A stretch of 64,000 bases of DNA from an uncultured Clostridia bacterium (lineage in GTDB: Bacteria > Bacillota > Clostridia > TANB77 > CAG-465). Below the pieces are notes generated by a model. It was not told the DNA's origin. It made no database searches and worked only from the letters and a program-made list of their open reading frames with translations. Where the stretch lies: positions 124,001-188,000 of the forward strand of contig CALWOC010000002.1 of assembly GCA_944383015.1 (NCBI GenBank), written 5' to 3'. Within the stretch, counting starts at the first letter, position 1. Each line of letters opens with the position of its first letter. The translations under genes were made by a program, and so were the position numbers. This document shows, in pieces, positions 36,893-45,673 of this stretch.

Positions 36893-37387
36893 ATGAAAGT
36901 ACCACATGTTTCAGATTATTATGTTGGTGGAGTAGAGGAATTATTAGATATTCCTACTAGATTATGTGTTATTTTGAGCAAATTTAATTATACAGTTAAT
37001 GATGACAAAAAAGAGGAAAGACATTATTATATAATTAGAAGAATTTGTCATTTTGGTAATTTTACTTGGCTTGGTATTCCTAGAATTGTAAGAGTTATTT
37101 CATCAGATCAATTCGAAAAGAATGGACCAATTTATATAATGACACGTAATAATCAATATATTGTACCAAAACAAATTAACAGTTCTAGTAAAGTTAAAGT
37201 TGTTTTAACAAGTAAAAGGATTTATGATGTCAAGAGTAAAGATAAATTTGACGAAATAGTAATAGAAAAAAATAAGCCAATAATTAAAAAATATAAGCTA
37301 AAAGAATACAAAAGTCTTTCTGATGATGGAAAAGTTATAAAAGGATATTTAACAACAAGAAAAGGAGAAGAACTATTAGTATTTTAG
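36893..37387 (+). CDS. Unknown 164-aa cytosolic protein
   Basis: The protein starts MKVPHVSDYYVGG, is soluble and beta-rich with a lysine-rich second half (about residues 90-150), and has no signal peptide. I recognize no family. AAAAGGAGG lies nine bases before the ATG; a strong promoter and terminator flank it, so it is a well-expressed single gene. Confidence 0.7.
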   Translation: MKVPHVSDYYVGGVEELLDIPTRLCVILSKFNYTVNDDKKEERHYYIIRRICHFGNFTWLGIPRIVRVISSDQFEKNGPIYIMTRNNQYIVPKQINSSSKVKVVLTSKRIYDVKSKDKFDEIVIEKNKPIIKKYKLKEYKSLSDDGKVIKGYLTTRKGEELLVF

Positions 37388-37390
37388 TAA

Positions 37391-37420
37391 AGCAGAGAAA
37401 ATTTATTCTCTGCTTTTTCT
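37391..37420 (+). terminator. Terminator
   Basis: AGCAGAGAA/TTCTCTGCT stem with an AATTTA loop, followed by TTTTTCT. Confidence 0.85.
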
Positions 37421-37470
37421 TTGTAATAAAAATAAAATATATAAAATATACTTAATGTAGGTGATATTTG

Positions 37471-37800
37471 GTGAAAAATTTAAAAAAAGAGGGGAAAAAG
37501 CTTTTTAAAAAAATAAATTTTAAATCAAAGATTTCTGAAGTAAAAGAGCGCTTTATAGAGACTTTAGAGCTTCCTAAAGAGCTATCTAGTGACTTTGCAA
37601 GGATTACTATGATTGAAAATTCACAAATATTAATAGAAGGAAAAAATAACATAGTGGATTACTATGATAATTATATAAAAATACAGACTCAAAACGTATA
37701 TATAATTTTAGATGGAAAAAATTTAAAAATAAATGAGATTACTGATGAAGAAGTTTTAATCTCGGGAGAAATTAGTAATGTTGGATTTTTAAATAGATAG
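37471..37800 (+). CDS. yqfC: Sporulation protein YqfC
   Basis: A 109-aa YabP/YqfC-family protein (LELPKELSSDFARITMIENSQILIEGKNNIVDYYDNYI, described in part). YqfC is expressed under sigma-E in the mother cell and is required for efficient sporulation. The GTG at 37471 fits the TAGGTGAT site; a TTG one codon earlier is also possible. It is directly followed by yqfD, the conserved pair. Confidence 0.85.
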   Translation: MKNLKKEGKKLFKKINFKSKISEVKERFIETLELPKELSSDFARITMIENSQILIEGKNNIVDYYDNYIKIQTQNVYIILDGKNLKINEITDEEVLISGEISNVGFLNR

Positions 37801-37807
37801 GAGTATT

Positions 37808-39001
37808 ATGAATTTAGAAGAAGGTATAAAGAAGATTAATGGTACTGTGGAAGTAGAGGTAGTGGGGTTCTTTACTGAGAGGTATATAAATCTTTGTAAA
37901 ATTAATAATATAAAAATATGGAATATACAGACAATTGGAAGTGGAATAGTAAGATTTAATATTGCTATTAAAGACTTTAAACAGCTTAGAAAAATAACTA
38001 AAAAAACAAAATGCAAGGTAAAAATACTAAATAAAAGAGGATTATATTTTAAAGTGTTTAAGTATAGAAAAAGAAGAGTAGCTATTTTTCTGCTTGGTAT
38101 TTTTGTACTACTTTGCATTATTTCTACATCATTTATATGGAAGATTGAAGTTATAGGTAATTCATACATAAGTACAGAAGAAGTAATTAAAGCATTAGAA
38201 GATACAGGAGTTTATATTGGAAAAAGTAAACTTGGACTTCAAACAAAGAAAATAGTGACTAATTTAAGAGTACTATTGCCTGATGCGGCTTGGATAGGTG
38301 TAGATATTGAAGGTACAAACATATATGTAAATATTGTTGAAAAGACTAGATTGCCAGATAGTGCAGTAAATGAAAATTCTATTGGTGATATAGTATCAGA
38401 TAAAAGTGGTATAATAGAAAAGATTATTGCTGAAAATGGGACTCCAATTCTTAGTGCTGGAGAATATGTAGAAGAAGGTAGAATACTAATAGAGGGAAAA
38501 ATTTATAGTGATTTGTTAGAAACAAAAGATGTTAGTGCAAAAGGACTTATAGTCTTAAAAACAGAGTATGAATATAAGGGAGATTATAATTATATAGTAC
38601 AAGAGAAAGAATATACTGGTAAAACTAAATATAGCATTGGTATAAGCATAAATAATAAAGAAAATTACATAAATTATTTGGATAAATCTTTAAAATATGA
38701 TATAATTAAAAATAGTAGTGATATTAGTTTTTTTGGAAATACACTATCTTTTGATATATATAAGTTTAATATATATAATTTAGTTGATAGACTTCGCAGT
38801 AGGGATGAAATACTTCAAGTTGCGCAGAGTGATGCAGAAAACTATATAAATAATGAAGTGCTTCCAAAAACAAGAAATGGAAAAATTATAAATTCTAATT
38901 TAATAATAGATTACGAAGATAATGAAAAAATATCTGTTAGAATTGTATATGAACTTACTGAGGAAGTTGGATATTTTAGAGAAAGGAATTGAAATGAACA
39001 A
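37808..39001 (+). CDS. yqfD: Sporulation protein YqfD
   Basis: A roughly 394-aa protein (stop at 38990-38992) with an N-terminal soluble domain of about 80 residues, one membrane helix (VAIFLLGIFVLLCII, near residues 95-115), and a long outer domain. Family members act in the mother cell during engulfment and coat stages. It ends in TGA, one of the few TGA stops in the window. It is co-transcribed with yqfC and followed by ybeY two bases after its stop. Confidence 0.85.
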
Positions 39002-39506
39002 TATAAATATAGATTTAGATGAAGTACTTGTAGAGTATATAAAAGAAAAATGTGACAGAGATATTACTTTAGATATAGATACTATTGTTAAGATGGCACT
39101 TTATGAAAAGCAAATAGAAAATCAAAATGTGTCTATATCAATTAGTGCTGTAGATAAGGAAAAGATACATAAGATAAATAAAGAGTATAGAAATGTTGAT
39201 AGACCAACAGATGTCCTATCTTTTCCTATTTTTTCTAGAGATGAGATAAATTCATTTTCAACACTTGAAGATGAAAAGAAAGTAAGAGAACTTGAGCTTG
39301 GCGATATAATTATTTGTGTAGATATACTTGAAGAGCATGCTATAGAATATAAAACAGGAATACTTAGAGAAATGCTTTATATGATTACCCATGGAGTATG
39401 TCATCTTTTAGGATATGACCATGAAGTAGAAGAAGAAAAGAAAGAGATGAGAGCTCTTGAAGAAAAAATATTAAATAAAATAGGAGTTGGACAAATAAAT
39501 GAATAA
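38994..39506 (+). CDS. ybeY: Endoribonuclease YbeY
   Basis: A 170-aa metalloprotein with the zinc motif HGVCHLLGYDH and the R-x-x-x-x-P-TDVLSFP-like block (NVDRPTDVLSFPIF). It processes 16S rRNA 3' ends. The ATG at 38994 follows GAAAGGAATTG; the frame extends back into yqfD. The phoH gene normally found between yqfD and ybeY is absent. Confidence 0.95.
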   Translation: MNNINIDLDEVLVEYIKEKCDRDITLDIDTIVKMALYEKQIENQNVSISISAVDKEKIHKINKEYRNVDRPTDVLSFPIFSRDEINSFSTLEDEKKVRELELGDIIICVDILEEHAIEYKTGILREMLYMITHGVCHLLGYDHEVEEEKKEMRALEEKILNKIGVGQINE

Positions 39507-40305
39507 TAATCAAGAAAACCAGCAACAAGAAAATAATGAAGAAAGAGAAGAAAATTTAAAAAAGTTAAAAAATGTAAAGAATAAAAATTTTGTTACAGCA
39601 CTTCATCATTCTGTAGATGGAATAATTAAAGCTTTTAAGACAGAAAGAAACTTAAGAATAGATTATTTTTGTGCAGTTTGTGTATTACTTGCAGGAGTAG
39701 TGTTAGGACTTAGTAAAACTGAATTTGTGTGTTTATGTTTGACAGTAGGATTTGTTATTTTTTCAGAAATGATGAATTCAGTTGCAGAGTATATAGTGGA
39801 CTTAGTAACAGATAAATATGATGACAGAGCAAAAGCTGCAAAAGATATTGCAGCAGGTGGTGTGTTAATATCTTCAAGCATATCTGTAATTGTTGCATAT
39901 TTTTTGTTTGCGGACAAGTTGCAAAATGCGACAACAAGTGTATTAAATGCAATTTTGTCTTCAAATACAAATATACTGTTTACGATTATTTTTATGATTG
40001 TTATACTTGTAATTATACTAAAAGGTGCTTTTGGCAGAGGTGAGGAGTATGCTCATTCAGGACCAAGCTTAAGAATAGCTTTGGCTTTTGGACTTACAAC
40101 GTATGCTTGTATAATTACTAGAAGTTTTTTAGTAGGCATTGTATGTGGAATATTAAGTTTAATGATATTTGGAATGAAAGTTACACGAACTAAAGCAAGA
40201 AAGATTAATATGATTTATAGTGCTTTACTTGGAATTATAATAGTTCTTTTTGTTTATCAATTAGTGCTTATTGGTCCAGATATATTTAAATTATTAAATT
40301 TTTAA
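39499..40305 (+). CDS. dgkA: Diacylglycerol/undecaprenol kinase fused to a degenerate PAP2-like domain
   Basis: A 268-aa membrane protein. After a polar N-terminus of about 30 residues comes a DgkA unit (about 31-145) with ALHHSVDGIIKAFKTERNLRI, the catalytic EMMNSVAEYIVDLVTD helix and DRAKAAKDIAAGGVL. A second set of helices follows (about 150-268) that looks like the PAP2 phosphatase domain fused to DgkA in some Bacillota, but the usual PSGH and H...G motifs read SGPSLRIALAF and KINMIYSALLG, so the catalytic His residues are gone. The DgkA part should recycle undecaprenol. It overlaps ybeY by eight bases. Confidence 0.85.
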   Translation: MNNNQENQQQENNEEREENLKKLKNVKNKNFVTALHHSVDGIIKAFKTERNLRIDYFCAVCVLLAGVVLGLSKTEFVCLCLTVGFVIFSEMMNSVAEYIVDLVTDKYDDRAKAAKDIAAGGVLISSSISVIVAYFLFADKLQNATTSVLNAILSSNTNILFTIIFMIVILVIILKGAFGRGEEYAHSGPSLRIALAFGLTTYACIITRSFLVGIVCGILSLMIFGMKVTRTKARKINMIYSALLGIIIVLFVYQLVLIGPDIFKLLNF

Positions 40306-40318
40306 TAGGGGGAAAATT

Positions 40319-40726
40319 ATGACACAAAATGATTTAGTAAATATTGCAAAAAATGCTTGTAAGAATGCTTATGCTCCATCAACAGGTTATACAGTTGGAG
40401 CAGCTTTACTTGCAAAAAGTGGTACTGTATATATCGGAACAAATGTTGAGGATGAAAAAATTCCTAACTTATCTATTTGCGCAGAAAGAAATGTAATTCA
40501 AACAGCTATATCACATGGAGAAAGAGAATTTCTAGCTATTGCTGTTGTAGGTAAAAGAGAAAAAGTAGAAAAATTTGATGATACATTAACTCCATGTGGA
40601 ATTTGTCTACAATATATCCTTGATATGTGTAAAGATGTTGAAATAATTTGTTATCTGGATGGAATACAAGTCTCAAGAAAAGTTGAATATTTTTTAAATA
40701 CACCATTTGATTTAGACGAAAAATAG
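40319..40726 (+). CDS. cdd: Cytidine deaminase
   Basis: A 135-aa zinc enzyme (CAERN near residue 54, PCGICLQ near residue 98, and an N-terminal YAPSTGYTVGAALL block). It deaminates cytidine and deoxycytidine to uridines. The usual PCGxCRQ Arg is Leu here. GGGGGAAAA precedes the ATG; it closes the yqfC-ybeY-dgkA-cdd block, a conserved order in Bacillota (era, normally next, is missing). Confidence 0.93.
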   Translation: MTQNDLVNIAKNACKNAYAPSTGYTVGAALLAKSGTVYIGTNVEDEKIPNLSICAERNVIQTAISHGEREFLAIAVVGKREKVEKFDDTLTPCGICLQYILDMCKDVEIICYLDGIQVSRKVEYFLNTPFDLDEK

Positions 40727-40770
40727 ATATAATAAAATATAAATAGCATATAATTGTTTTAGGTGATAAT

Positions 40771-41451
40771 ATGAGACATAAACAGTTATTGGCACTATTT
40801 ATATGTTTTGTTATGATTTTTTCTTCTAAAATAGTATCTAGTCAAAATGATAATGTTGTTAAAGTAAAAGATGTTGTTAGTAATGTGGATAAATATACTA
40901 TTGAGAGTATAGTAAAAGATGATGAAAAACAGAGTGTTAATATATATTATCCAGTTACTGAATATGAAAATGTTAATGCGAAAATAAATGAAAAAATAAA
41001 AGAGTATATGACTAATTTTGAAAATTCAAATTATATAACAGATAAAAAACAACTTACGATTTCATTTGATACATTTGAATTTAAGGAATATAATTCCTTT
41101 AAGTTTAATATTAAAAGTAACGTCGGTATAACTCATGATTTAGACGAAGTGTTTACTATTGTGTATAAAGAGGATAAAATAATATTAATAACAGATTTAC
41201 AAGATAATATTGTAGAGAAATTATATGAAGAATGCAAAAGTAAATTAAAATCTAATGAAAAAATCATTGAGTTTTCTAATGATAAATGGATAGATGAAGG
41301 ACTTGTAAAAGATAGTAATACTTTTTCTAATTATATAATGTCAGATAATTCTATTGTGTTATATTTTAATCCTTGTACTGTAGCGCCCTATGCTGCAGGA
41401 ATAATTCAAATTGAAATACCATATGACAATTTACAATTGTGTCTTGAATAA
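40771..41451 (+). CDS. Secreted DUF3298/RsiV-like protein
   Basis: A 226-aa protein with an N-terminal signal-like segment (LLALFICFVMIFSSKIVSS) and a beta-rich outer region ending in YFNPCTVAPYAAGIIQIEIPY, which matches the C-terminal hallmark of DUF3298 domains (as in the lysozyme-binding anti-sigma factor RsiV). Without an inner anti-sigma region it is likely a secreted or lipid-free surface protein. TAGGTGATAAT precedes the ATG. Confidence 0.7.
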   Translation: MRHKQLLALFICFVMIFSSKIVSSQNDNVVKVKDVVSNVDKYTIESIVKDDEKQSVNIYYPVTEYENVNAKINEKIKEYMTNFENSNYITDKKQLTISFDTFEFKEYNSFKFNIKSNVGITHDLDEVFTIVYKEDKIILITDLQDNIVEKLYEECKSKLKSNEKIIEFSNDKWIDEGLVKDSNTFSNYIMSDNSIVLYFNPCTVAPYAAGIIQIEIPYDNLQLCLE

Positions 41452-41491
41452 TTGAGAAAAATGTGATAATGTTAGATAAGGAGGGGATAAT

Positions 41492-41980
41492 ATGGGTTCA
41501 TCAAGTTTATATTCATCAAATAGCTTAAGTAGTCTATCAAATACTACAAGTTCTTTGGAGACTTTAGGCGTTTGGTCAATTATTGCTTTAGTAATTGCAG
41601 TTGTTGGTGGAATAGCTCTATATTTTACATTCTTAAGTAAAAAGAATGATGGAAAATGGAGTGGATTTTTAGGCTGGTTATACAATACATTAACATTTAA
41701 AAATATGATTGTAGAAGCAATTATAAAAATATTATACTTGGTAGTTGCAATATTTATAACTTTATATTCTTTAGGATTAATTGCTGTAAATATTATATCT
41801 GCATTAATGCTATTAATTGTAGGAAATATATTACTAAGAGTATGTTATGAGTTTATGTTACTTGCAATAATCACATGTAGAAATACATCTGATATAAATA
41901 GTAAATTAAATAAAATTGTATCAGATAAAAAAGAAGATAAACAACCAGTACAAGAACAACCATCTAATACTCAAGAATAA
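41492..41980 (+). CDS. Membrane protein of the DUF4282 type
   Basis: A 162-aa protein. A Ser-rich N-terminus is followed by membrane segments (about residues 30-50, 72-100 and 102-125); the segment FLGWLYNTLTFKNMIVEAIIKILYL fits the DUF4282 pattern (described in part). The C-terminus is charged and Gln-rich. Function unknown. GGAGGGG precedes the start. Confidence 0.65.
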   Translation: MGSSSLYSSNSLSSLSNTTSSLETLGVWSIIALVIAVVGGIALYFTFLSKKNDGKWSGFLGWLYNTLTFKNMIVEAIIKILYLVVAIFITLYSLGLIAVNIISALMLLIVGNILLRVCYEFMLLAIITCRNTSDINSKLNKIVSDKKEDKQPVQEQPSNTQE

Positions 41981-42004
41981 TAAAATAATTGGTGAAAAAA
42001 CTAT

Positions 42005-42034
42005 TACTGCTATAGAAATATAGCAGTTTTTATT
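42005..42034 (+). terminator. Terminator
   Basis: ACTGCTATA/TATAGCAGT with a GAAA loop followed by a T-tract. Confidence 0.85.
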
Positions 42035-42064
42035 ATATAATTTTACAAAGGAGAAGTAAATCGT

Positions 42065-42634
42065 ATGGAATTATTGAAGAAAAAAATTTTAGAAGAAGGC
42101 ATAGCATTAGATAAAGATATTTTAAAAGTAGATAGTTTTTTAAATCACCAAGTTGATGTAAAATTTATTATGGACATTTCCATGGAGTTCTACAATTATT
42201 TTAAAACAAAAAAAATAGATAAAATTGTTACTATTGAATCATCTGGTATTGCGCCGGCTTTTGCAACTGCTTATAGGTTTGGTGTACCATTAGTAATATT
42301 AAAAAAGCAACATTCAAGCATATTAAATCAAGATCTTTATGAAACTAAAGTTCATTCTTTTACAAAAAATACAGATTATATGTTAACGGCTTCAAAAAAA
42401 TTTTTAAATGAGGGGGAAAATGTTTTATTTATAGATGATTTTTTGGCAAATGGAGAGGCGGTTTTAGGAGCAAACAGGTTATTTAAAGAAGCAAAATGTA
42501 ATTTATCTGGTGTTGGAATTGTAATAGAAAAATCTTTTCAGCCAGGAAGAGAAAAATTAGAAAGTATAGGTATTGATATTTATTCTCTTGCAAGAATTTC
42601 AAAACTAGATAAAGGAGTAATTGAATTTAAGTAA
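42065..42634 (+). CDS. xpt: Xanthine phosphoribosyltransferase
   Basis: A 189-aa PRTase. It has the N-terminal [10 protein letters not shown], the PRPP loop [15 protein letters not shown] near residue 125, and the [13 protein letters not shown] block near residue 58. It salvages xanthine to XMP. The intergenic region upstream is too short (about 30 bases after the terminator) to hold a purine riboswitch, which controls xpt in Bacillus. AAAGGAGAAG precedes the ATG. Confidence 0.92.
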   Translation: MELLKKKILEEGIALDKDILKVDSFLNHQVDVKFIMDISMEFYNYFKTKKIDKIVTIESSGIAPAFATAYRFGVPLVILKKQHSSILNQDLYETKVHSFTKNTDYMLTASKKFLNEGENVLFIDDFLANGEAVLGANRLFKEAKCNLSGVGIVIEKSFQPGREKLESIGIDIYSLARISKLDKGVIEFK

Positions 42635-42647
42635 ATAGGAGTAAATT

Positions 42648-43019
42648 ATGAAAAGTATAGTTTTGTGTGGAAGTATGAAAGTACTAGATAAAATTTATGA
42701 AGTAAAAGAAATTTTAGAAAGCAAGGGATTTAATGTTATCTTACCTAAAGAATGTATAGATGGTCTTCCAAAAGTTGTTGCTTCAAAAGCTCATTTTAAT
42801 AGGATAATAGATCCTAAAAACGAAATAATATTAGTTGTAAATTCAACTAAAAATGGTATTGAGAATTATATAGGACCAAACTCTTTTGCAGAAATAGCTT
42901 TTGCTTTTTATTATTTAAAAAAGATTTACTTATTAAATGATATATATATCCCATATAAAGATGAACTTATTGGTTGGAATGTTATTCCTTTAAGGGGAAA
43001 TCTTGATATGTTAAGTTAA
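42648..43019 (+). CDS. Nucleoside 2-deoxyribosyltransferase-like protein
   Basis: A 123-aa Rossmann-like protein starting SIVLCGSMKVLDKI, with NSFAEIAFAFYYLKKIYLL near the end. The CGS-M start and the SxxE-hAxxxxKxI element are those of nucleoside deoxyribosyltransferase-like and DUF4406-like proteins. The pairing with xpt suggests purine salvage. The substrate cannot be inferred. Confidence 0.65.
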   Translation: MKSIVLCGSMKVLDKIYEVKEILESKGFNVILPKECIDGLPKVVASKAHFNRIIDPKNEIILVVNSTKNGIENYIGPNSFAEIAFAFYYLKKIYLLNDIYIPYKDELIGWNVIPLRGNLDMLS

Positions 43020-43046
43020 AAGAAGATACAAAAAGTATCTTCTTTT
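43018..43046. terminator. Bidirectional terminator
   Basis: AGAAGATAC/GTATCTTCT around AAAAA. It has T-runs on both strands and serves the convergent genes on each side. Confidence 0.85.
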
Positions 43047-43048
43047 AT

Positions 43049-43504
43049 TTATGTCGTTGAAAGATTACTAATGCTAGCAGGTGTATAAGTAATATTTGAA
43101 TTTTTAACATTTAATTTATATGATGTTGAAAAAATACTTGTATCAGTTCCTTCAAGAGTTAGTTTTAAAACTCTTGTATTGGTGTTGTAGTTAATATAAA
43201 GTGTATAAGTAAAGTGCGAATTACCTAAATTTGTTTCAATTTGCTTTAATGTATTTTTGTTTTCTTCAGAGAAACTACTTCCTGTAATTATATTTTTTAG
43301 GGCACTTTCATCAAGTAAAATATTTCCGTCACAGTTCTTTAAAAAGTCTTTATATATTGCTTTTAAAGTTTGTACTTGCTTTGCTTCATCTTCAATTATA
43401 TTATTTATTTTTTGTTTGTTAACTTCTATTCCTATATAAGTTAATATAATAGCAAGAATAATTATAATTAATATAATAGGCATTATAATTTTTATGTTTT
43501 TCAT
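43049..43504 (-). CDS. Unknown membrane-anchored protein
   Basis: A 151-aa protein with one N-terminal membrane helix (residues about 4-24) and an outer, mixed domain. I recognize no family. The ATG at 43504 has AGGTGATAA upstream. The gene stands alone on the minus strand. Confidence 0.6.
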   Translation of the reverse strand: MKNIKIIMPIILIIIILAIILTYIGIEVNKQKINNIIEDEAKQVQTLKAIYKDFLKNCDGNILLDESALKNIITGSSFSEENKNTLKQIETNLGNSHFTYTLYINYNTNTRVLKLTLEGTDTSIFSTSYKLNVKNSNITYTPASISNLSTT

Positions 43505-43843
43505 ATTTATCACCTAAGTATATATTACTTCAAAACAAATTATATTACAATATATTTTATTTATAAAATAACATATAAATAATTTGTAGAAAAAAGTAAT
43601 ATAAAATCAAAATTTGTGTTGTTTTATACAAAGTCTTTATCTATAATTAGACATATTGTATAATCAATTAGCTTTATATAACAAAACTCTACTTGATTGT
43701 ATTGAAATGTCAAAATTTTGAGTTCAAAAAGTAGATAAATGACTTTAATAAGTAGTAATTTTATCTAAATATAGTATTTGTCTTTTAAATTATTTTATCA
43801 AAGTTAAAAAGTAAAAAAGTAAATATGGAAAGGATGAATAAAC
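43505..43843. other. Intergenic gap, no clear content
   Basis: About 340 bases of extreme AT content between divergent genes. It must hold promoters in both directions; TATAAT near 43657 on the plus strand is a candidate. I see no ORF with a ribosome binding site, no repeat array and no structured RNA. Confidence 0.4.
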
Positions 43844-44236
43844 ATGGTTAAAAAAGTTATAAAGAAAGTAAAAAGATATATTTATTTTTATAGAATTAAG
43901 AGATTATTAAACAAATATAATTTTTATAGTTCAATATATAAAAAAAGCATAAAAATATGTTCAATAAAAAATAGTAAAGAAATTTTACTAAATAATAACA
44001 TAGTTGTAGATATATATAATATAAGTTTAATTCAATGTTTATTTTTTGACTTTGCAAAAGATGAAATTATAAAAGCTGTATTTAACAAAAAGGTACATTA
44101 TAGTATTAATTATACATTTTTTATAGTATCAAATAAAATGGATAAGCTGTTTTTAGATAATATTAGTTTATTTAAATGTGATATTATTAATTTAAGTAAT
44201 TATAAGAGACTATTAGATAAAATAAATAACTTGTAA
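43844..44236 (+). CDS. Orphan AT-rich 130-aa protein
   Basis: A very basic N-terminus (VKKVIKKVKRYIYFYRIKRLL) followed by a beta-alpha region rich in Asn, Ile and Lys. No family recognized. GAAAGGATG lies nine bases before the ATG. It is distinctly more AT-rich than the housekeeping genes nearby, which may indicate recent acquisition or relaxed selection. Confidence 0.5.
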   Translation: MVKKVIKKVKRYIYFYRIKRLLNKYNFYSSIYKKSIKICSIKNSKEILLNNNIVVDIYNISLIQCLFFDFAKDEIIKAVFNKKVHYSINYTFFIVSNKMDKLFLDNISLFKCDIINLSNYKRLLDKINNL

Positions 44237-44317
44237 ACTATAAATTAATATTTAATAATATTGACATTTATGATAGAATTTGCTTAATTAAGTAATTTAA
44301 AAAAGGAGGTTGCTATA

Positions 44318-45082
44318 ATGATAACCCAAAAAATAAAAATAAGCTCATATATCAAAAAATATGATATACCGTGTGACTTTTATTTGCCTGAAAACATGCA
44401 AGTAAAAAAAATAATAATAGCTTGTCATGGATTTGGAGGAGATAAAAATAGTTCAGCTATAATCAGTTTAGCAAAACATTTAATTCCTTTAAATATAGGA
44501 GTTATAGCTTTTGATTTTCCTGGACATGGTATAAGTAAAACAAGTGGATATGATTTTACTTTAGAAAATTGTATTAATGATGTAAATGAGATAGAGCGTT
44601 ATATAGAAAATAATTTTAATAATATTGAAATTGGATTTTTTGCTACTAGTTTTGGTGCATATGTATTACTTTTAAAGCTAAGTAGATATAGAAAAATATA
44701 TAATTCTATTGTTTTAAGATGCCCTGCAATAAATATGAAAACTATATTTGAAGAAAGCATATTAAAAATTGATATAAAAGACTTTTTAAATAAAGGTGAG
44801 TGTGAGCTCGGCTATGAGAGAAAAATAATTATTACTAAGAATTTTTATAATGAGTTAGTAGAAAACGATATTTTTAATATATATGATACTTCGAATAAGA
44901 TTTGCATCATTCATGGTAATAAAGATAACATTGCACCAATTAAAGATTCAATTAAATTTCAAGAAAAGTTTAAAGATAGAGTAAAACTATATAAAATAAT
45001 AGGAGCAGATCATAGATTTAAAAAAGAAGGAGAGCTAGAAGAAGTTATAAATATTGCTACGAACTATATTTTGAAAAATTAA
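44318..45082 (+). CDS. Alpha/beta hydrolase
   Basis: A 254-aa serine hydrolase fold. It contains the oxyanion block CHGFGGDKNS, DFPGHGIS, the nucleophile elbow ATSFGAY (Ser about 111), Asp in HGNKDNIAP, and His in GADHRF near the end. The first Gly of GxSxG is Ala. Likely an esterase or acyl-hydrolase in the cytosol; the substrate is unknown. AAAGGAGG precedes the start, and TTGACA at 44261 may be its -35. Confidence 0.8.
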   Translation: MITQKIKISSYIKKYDIPCDFYLPENMQVKKIIIACHGFGGDKNSSAIISLAKHLIPLNIGVIAFDFPGHGISKTSGYDFTLENCINDVNEIERYIENNFNNIEIGFFATSFGAYVLLLKLSRYRKIYNSIVLRCPAINMKTIFEESILKIDIKDFLNKGECELGYERKIIITKNFYNELVENDIFNIYDTSNKICIIHGNKDNIAPIKDSIKFQEKFKDRVKLYKIIGADHRFKKEGELEEVINIATNYILKN

Positions 45083-45128
45083 TAATAATTTTTACTTTAA
45101 TATAATAAAATGTATTGAGGTGGAATAT

Positions 45129-45630
45129 GTGAATAAATTGTCAAAAATAATTGTATCTATGATTATAATAAATATATTAAATGTAAATTATATTATAGGA
45201 GTACAATATTTATATCAAGTTAAAAATCAAGAAGAAGGAGTAGAGAGTAGTATATCAACAGTAGCAAATCCATCATTTACATTTGAATCTGAGGCTCAAG
45301 TACTAATGGAACCAAGTACTGGTGAAATATTATATGCTAATAATGAAACAGAACATATGTTACCGGCGTCTGTTACAAAAGTTATGACTTTACTTTTAAT
45401 AATGGAGCAAATTGATGGTGGCGTTTTAGATTATTCAGATATAGTAACTTGTAGTAAAAAAGCTTCAGAAATGGGTGGATCTCAAATTTGGTTTGAAGAA
45501 GGAGAACAGATAACAATAGATGAAGCATTAAAAGCAATTTGTGTAGTTTCTGCAAATGATGTTGTGTTGAAATTATAGCAGGAAATAAAAACATTGAAAA
45601 TAAGCTATTTATCAAGAATGAAAATTATAT
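45129..45630 (+). pseudogene. D-alanyl-D-alanine carboxypeptidase, frameshifted and truncated
   Basis: A signal-like N-terminus is followed by the penicillin-binding SxxK motif (ASVTKVMT) and the SxN motif (VSAND), then the reading frame stops at 45576-45578. In another frame the homology continues with EIIAGN. The KTG motif and about 200 C-terminal residues expected for the DacF/DacA family are missing. A 10-base deletion between GAAATTA repeats explains the frameshift (see findings), and the ICE begins just after, so the gene cannot make an active enzyme. GTG 45129 follows GAGGTGG. Confidence 0.8.
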
Positions 45631-45673
45631 GAAAAATATAGTTTTCATTATTTTTTTGCTTGAAAGGAGTTGT

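Noticed and set aside
42035..42064. A purine riboswitch before xpt, as in Bacillus
   Set aside because: Only about 30 bases separate the preceding terminator from the start codon, which is too short for the aptamer.
45382..45615. An antisense open frame over the carboxypeptidase remnant
   Set aside because: It has no ribosome binding site and a composition typical of a shadow frame; it does not explain the gene disruption.
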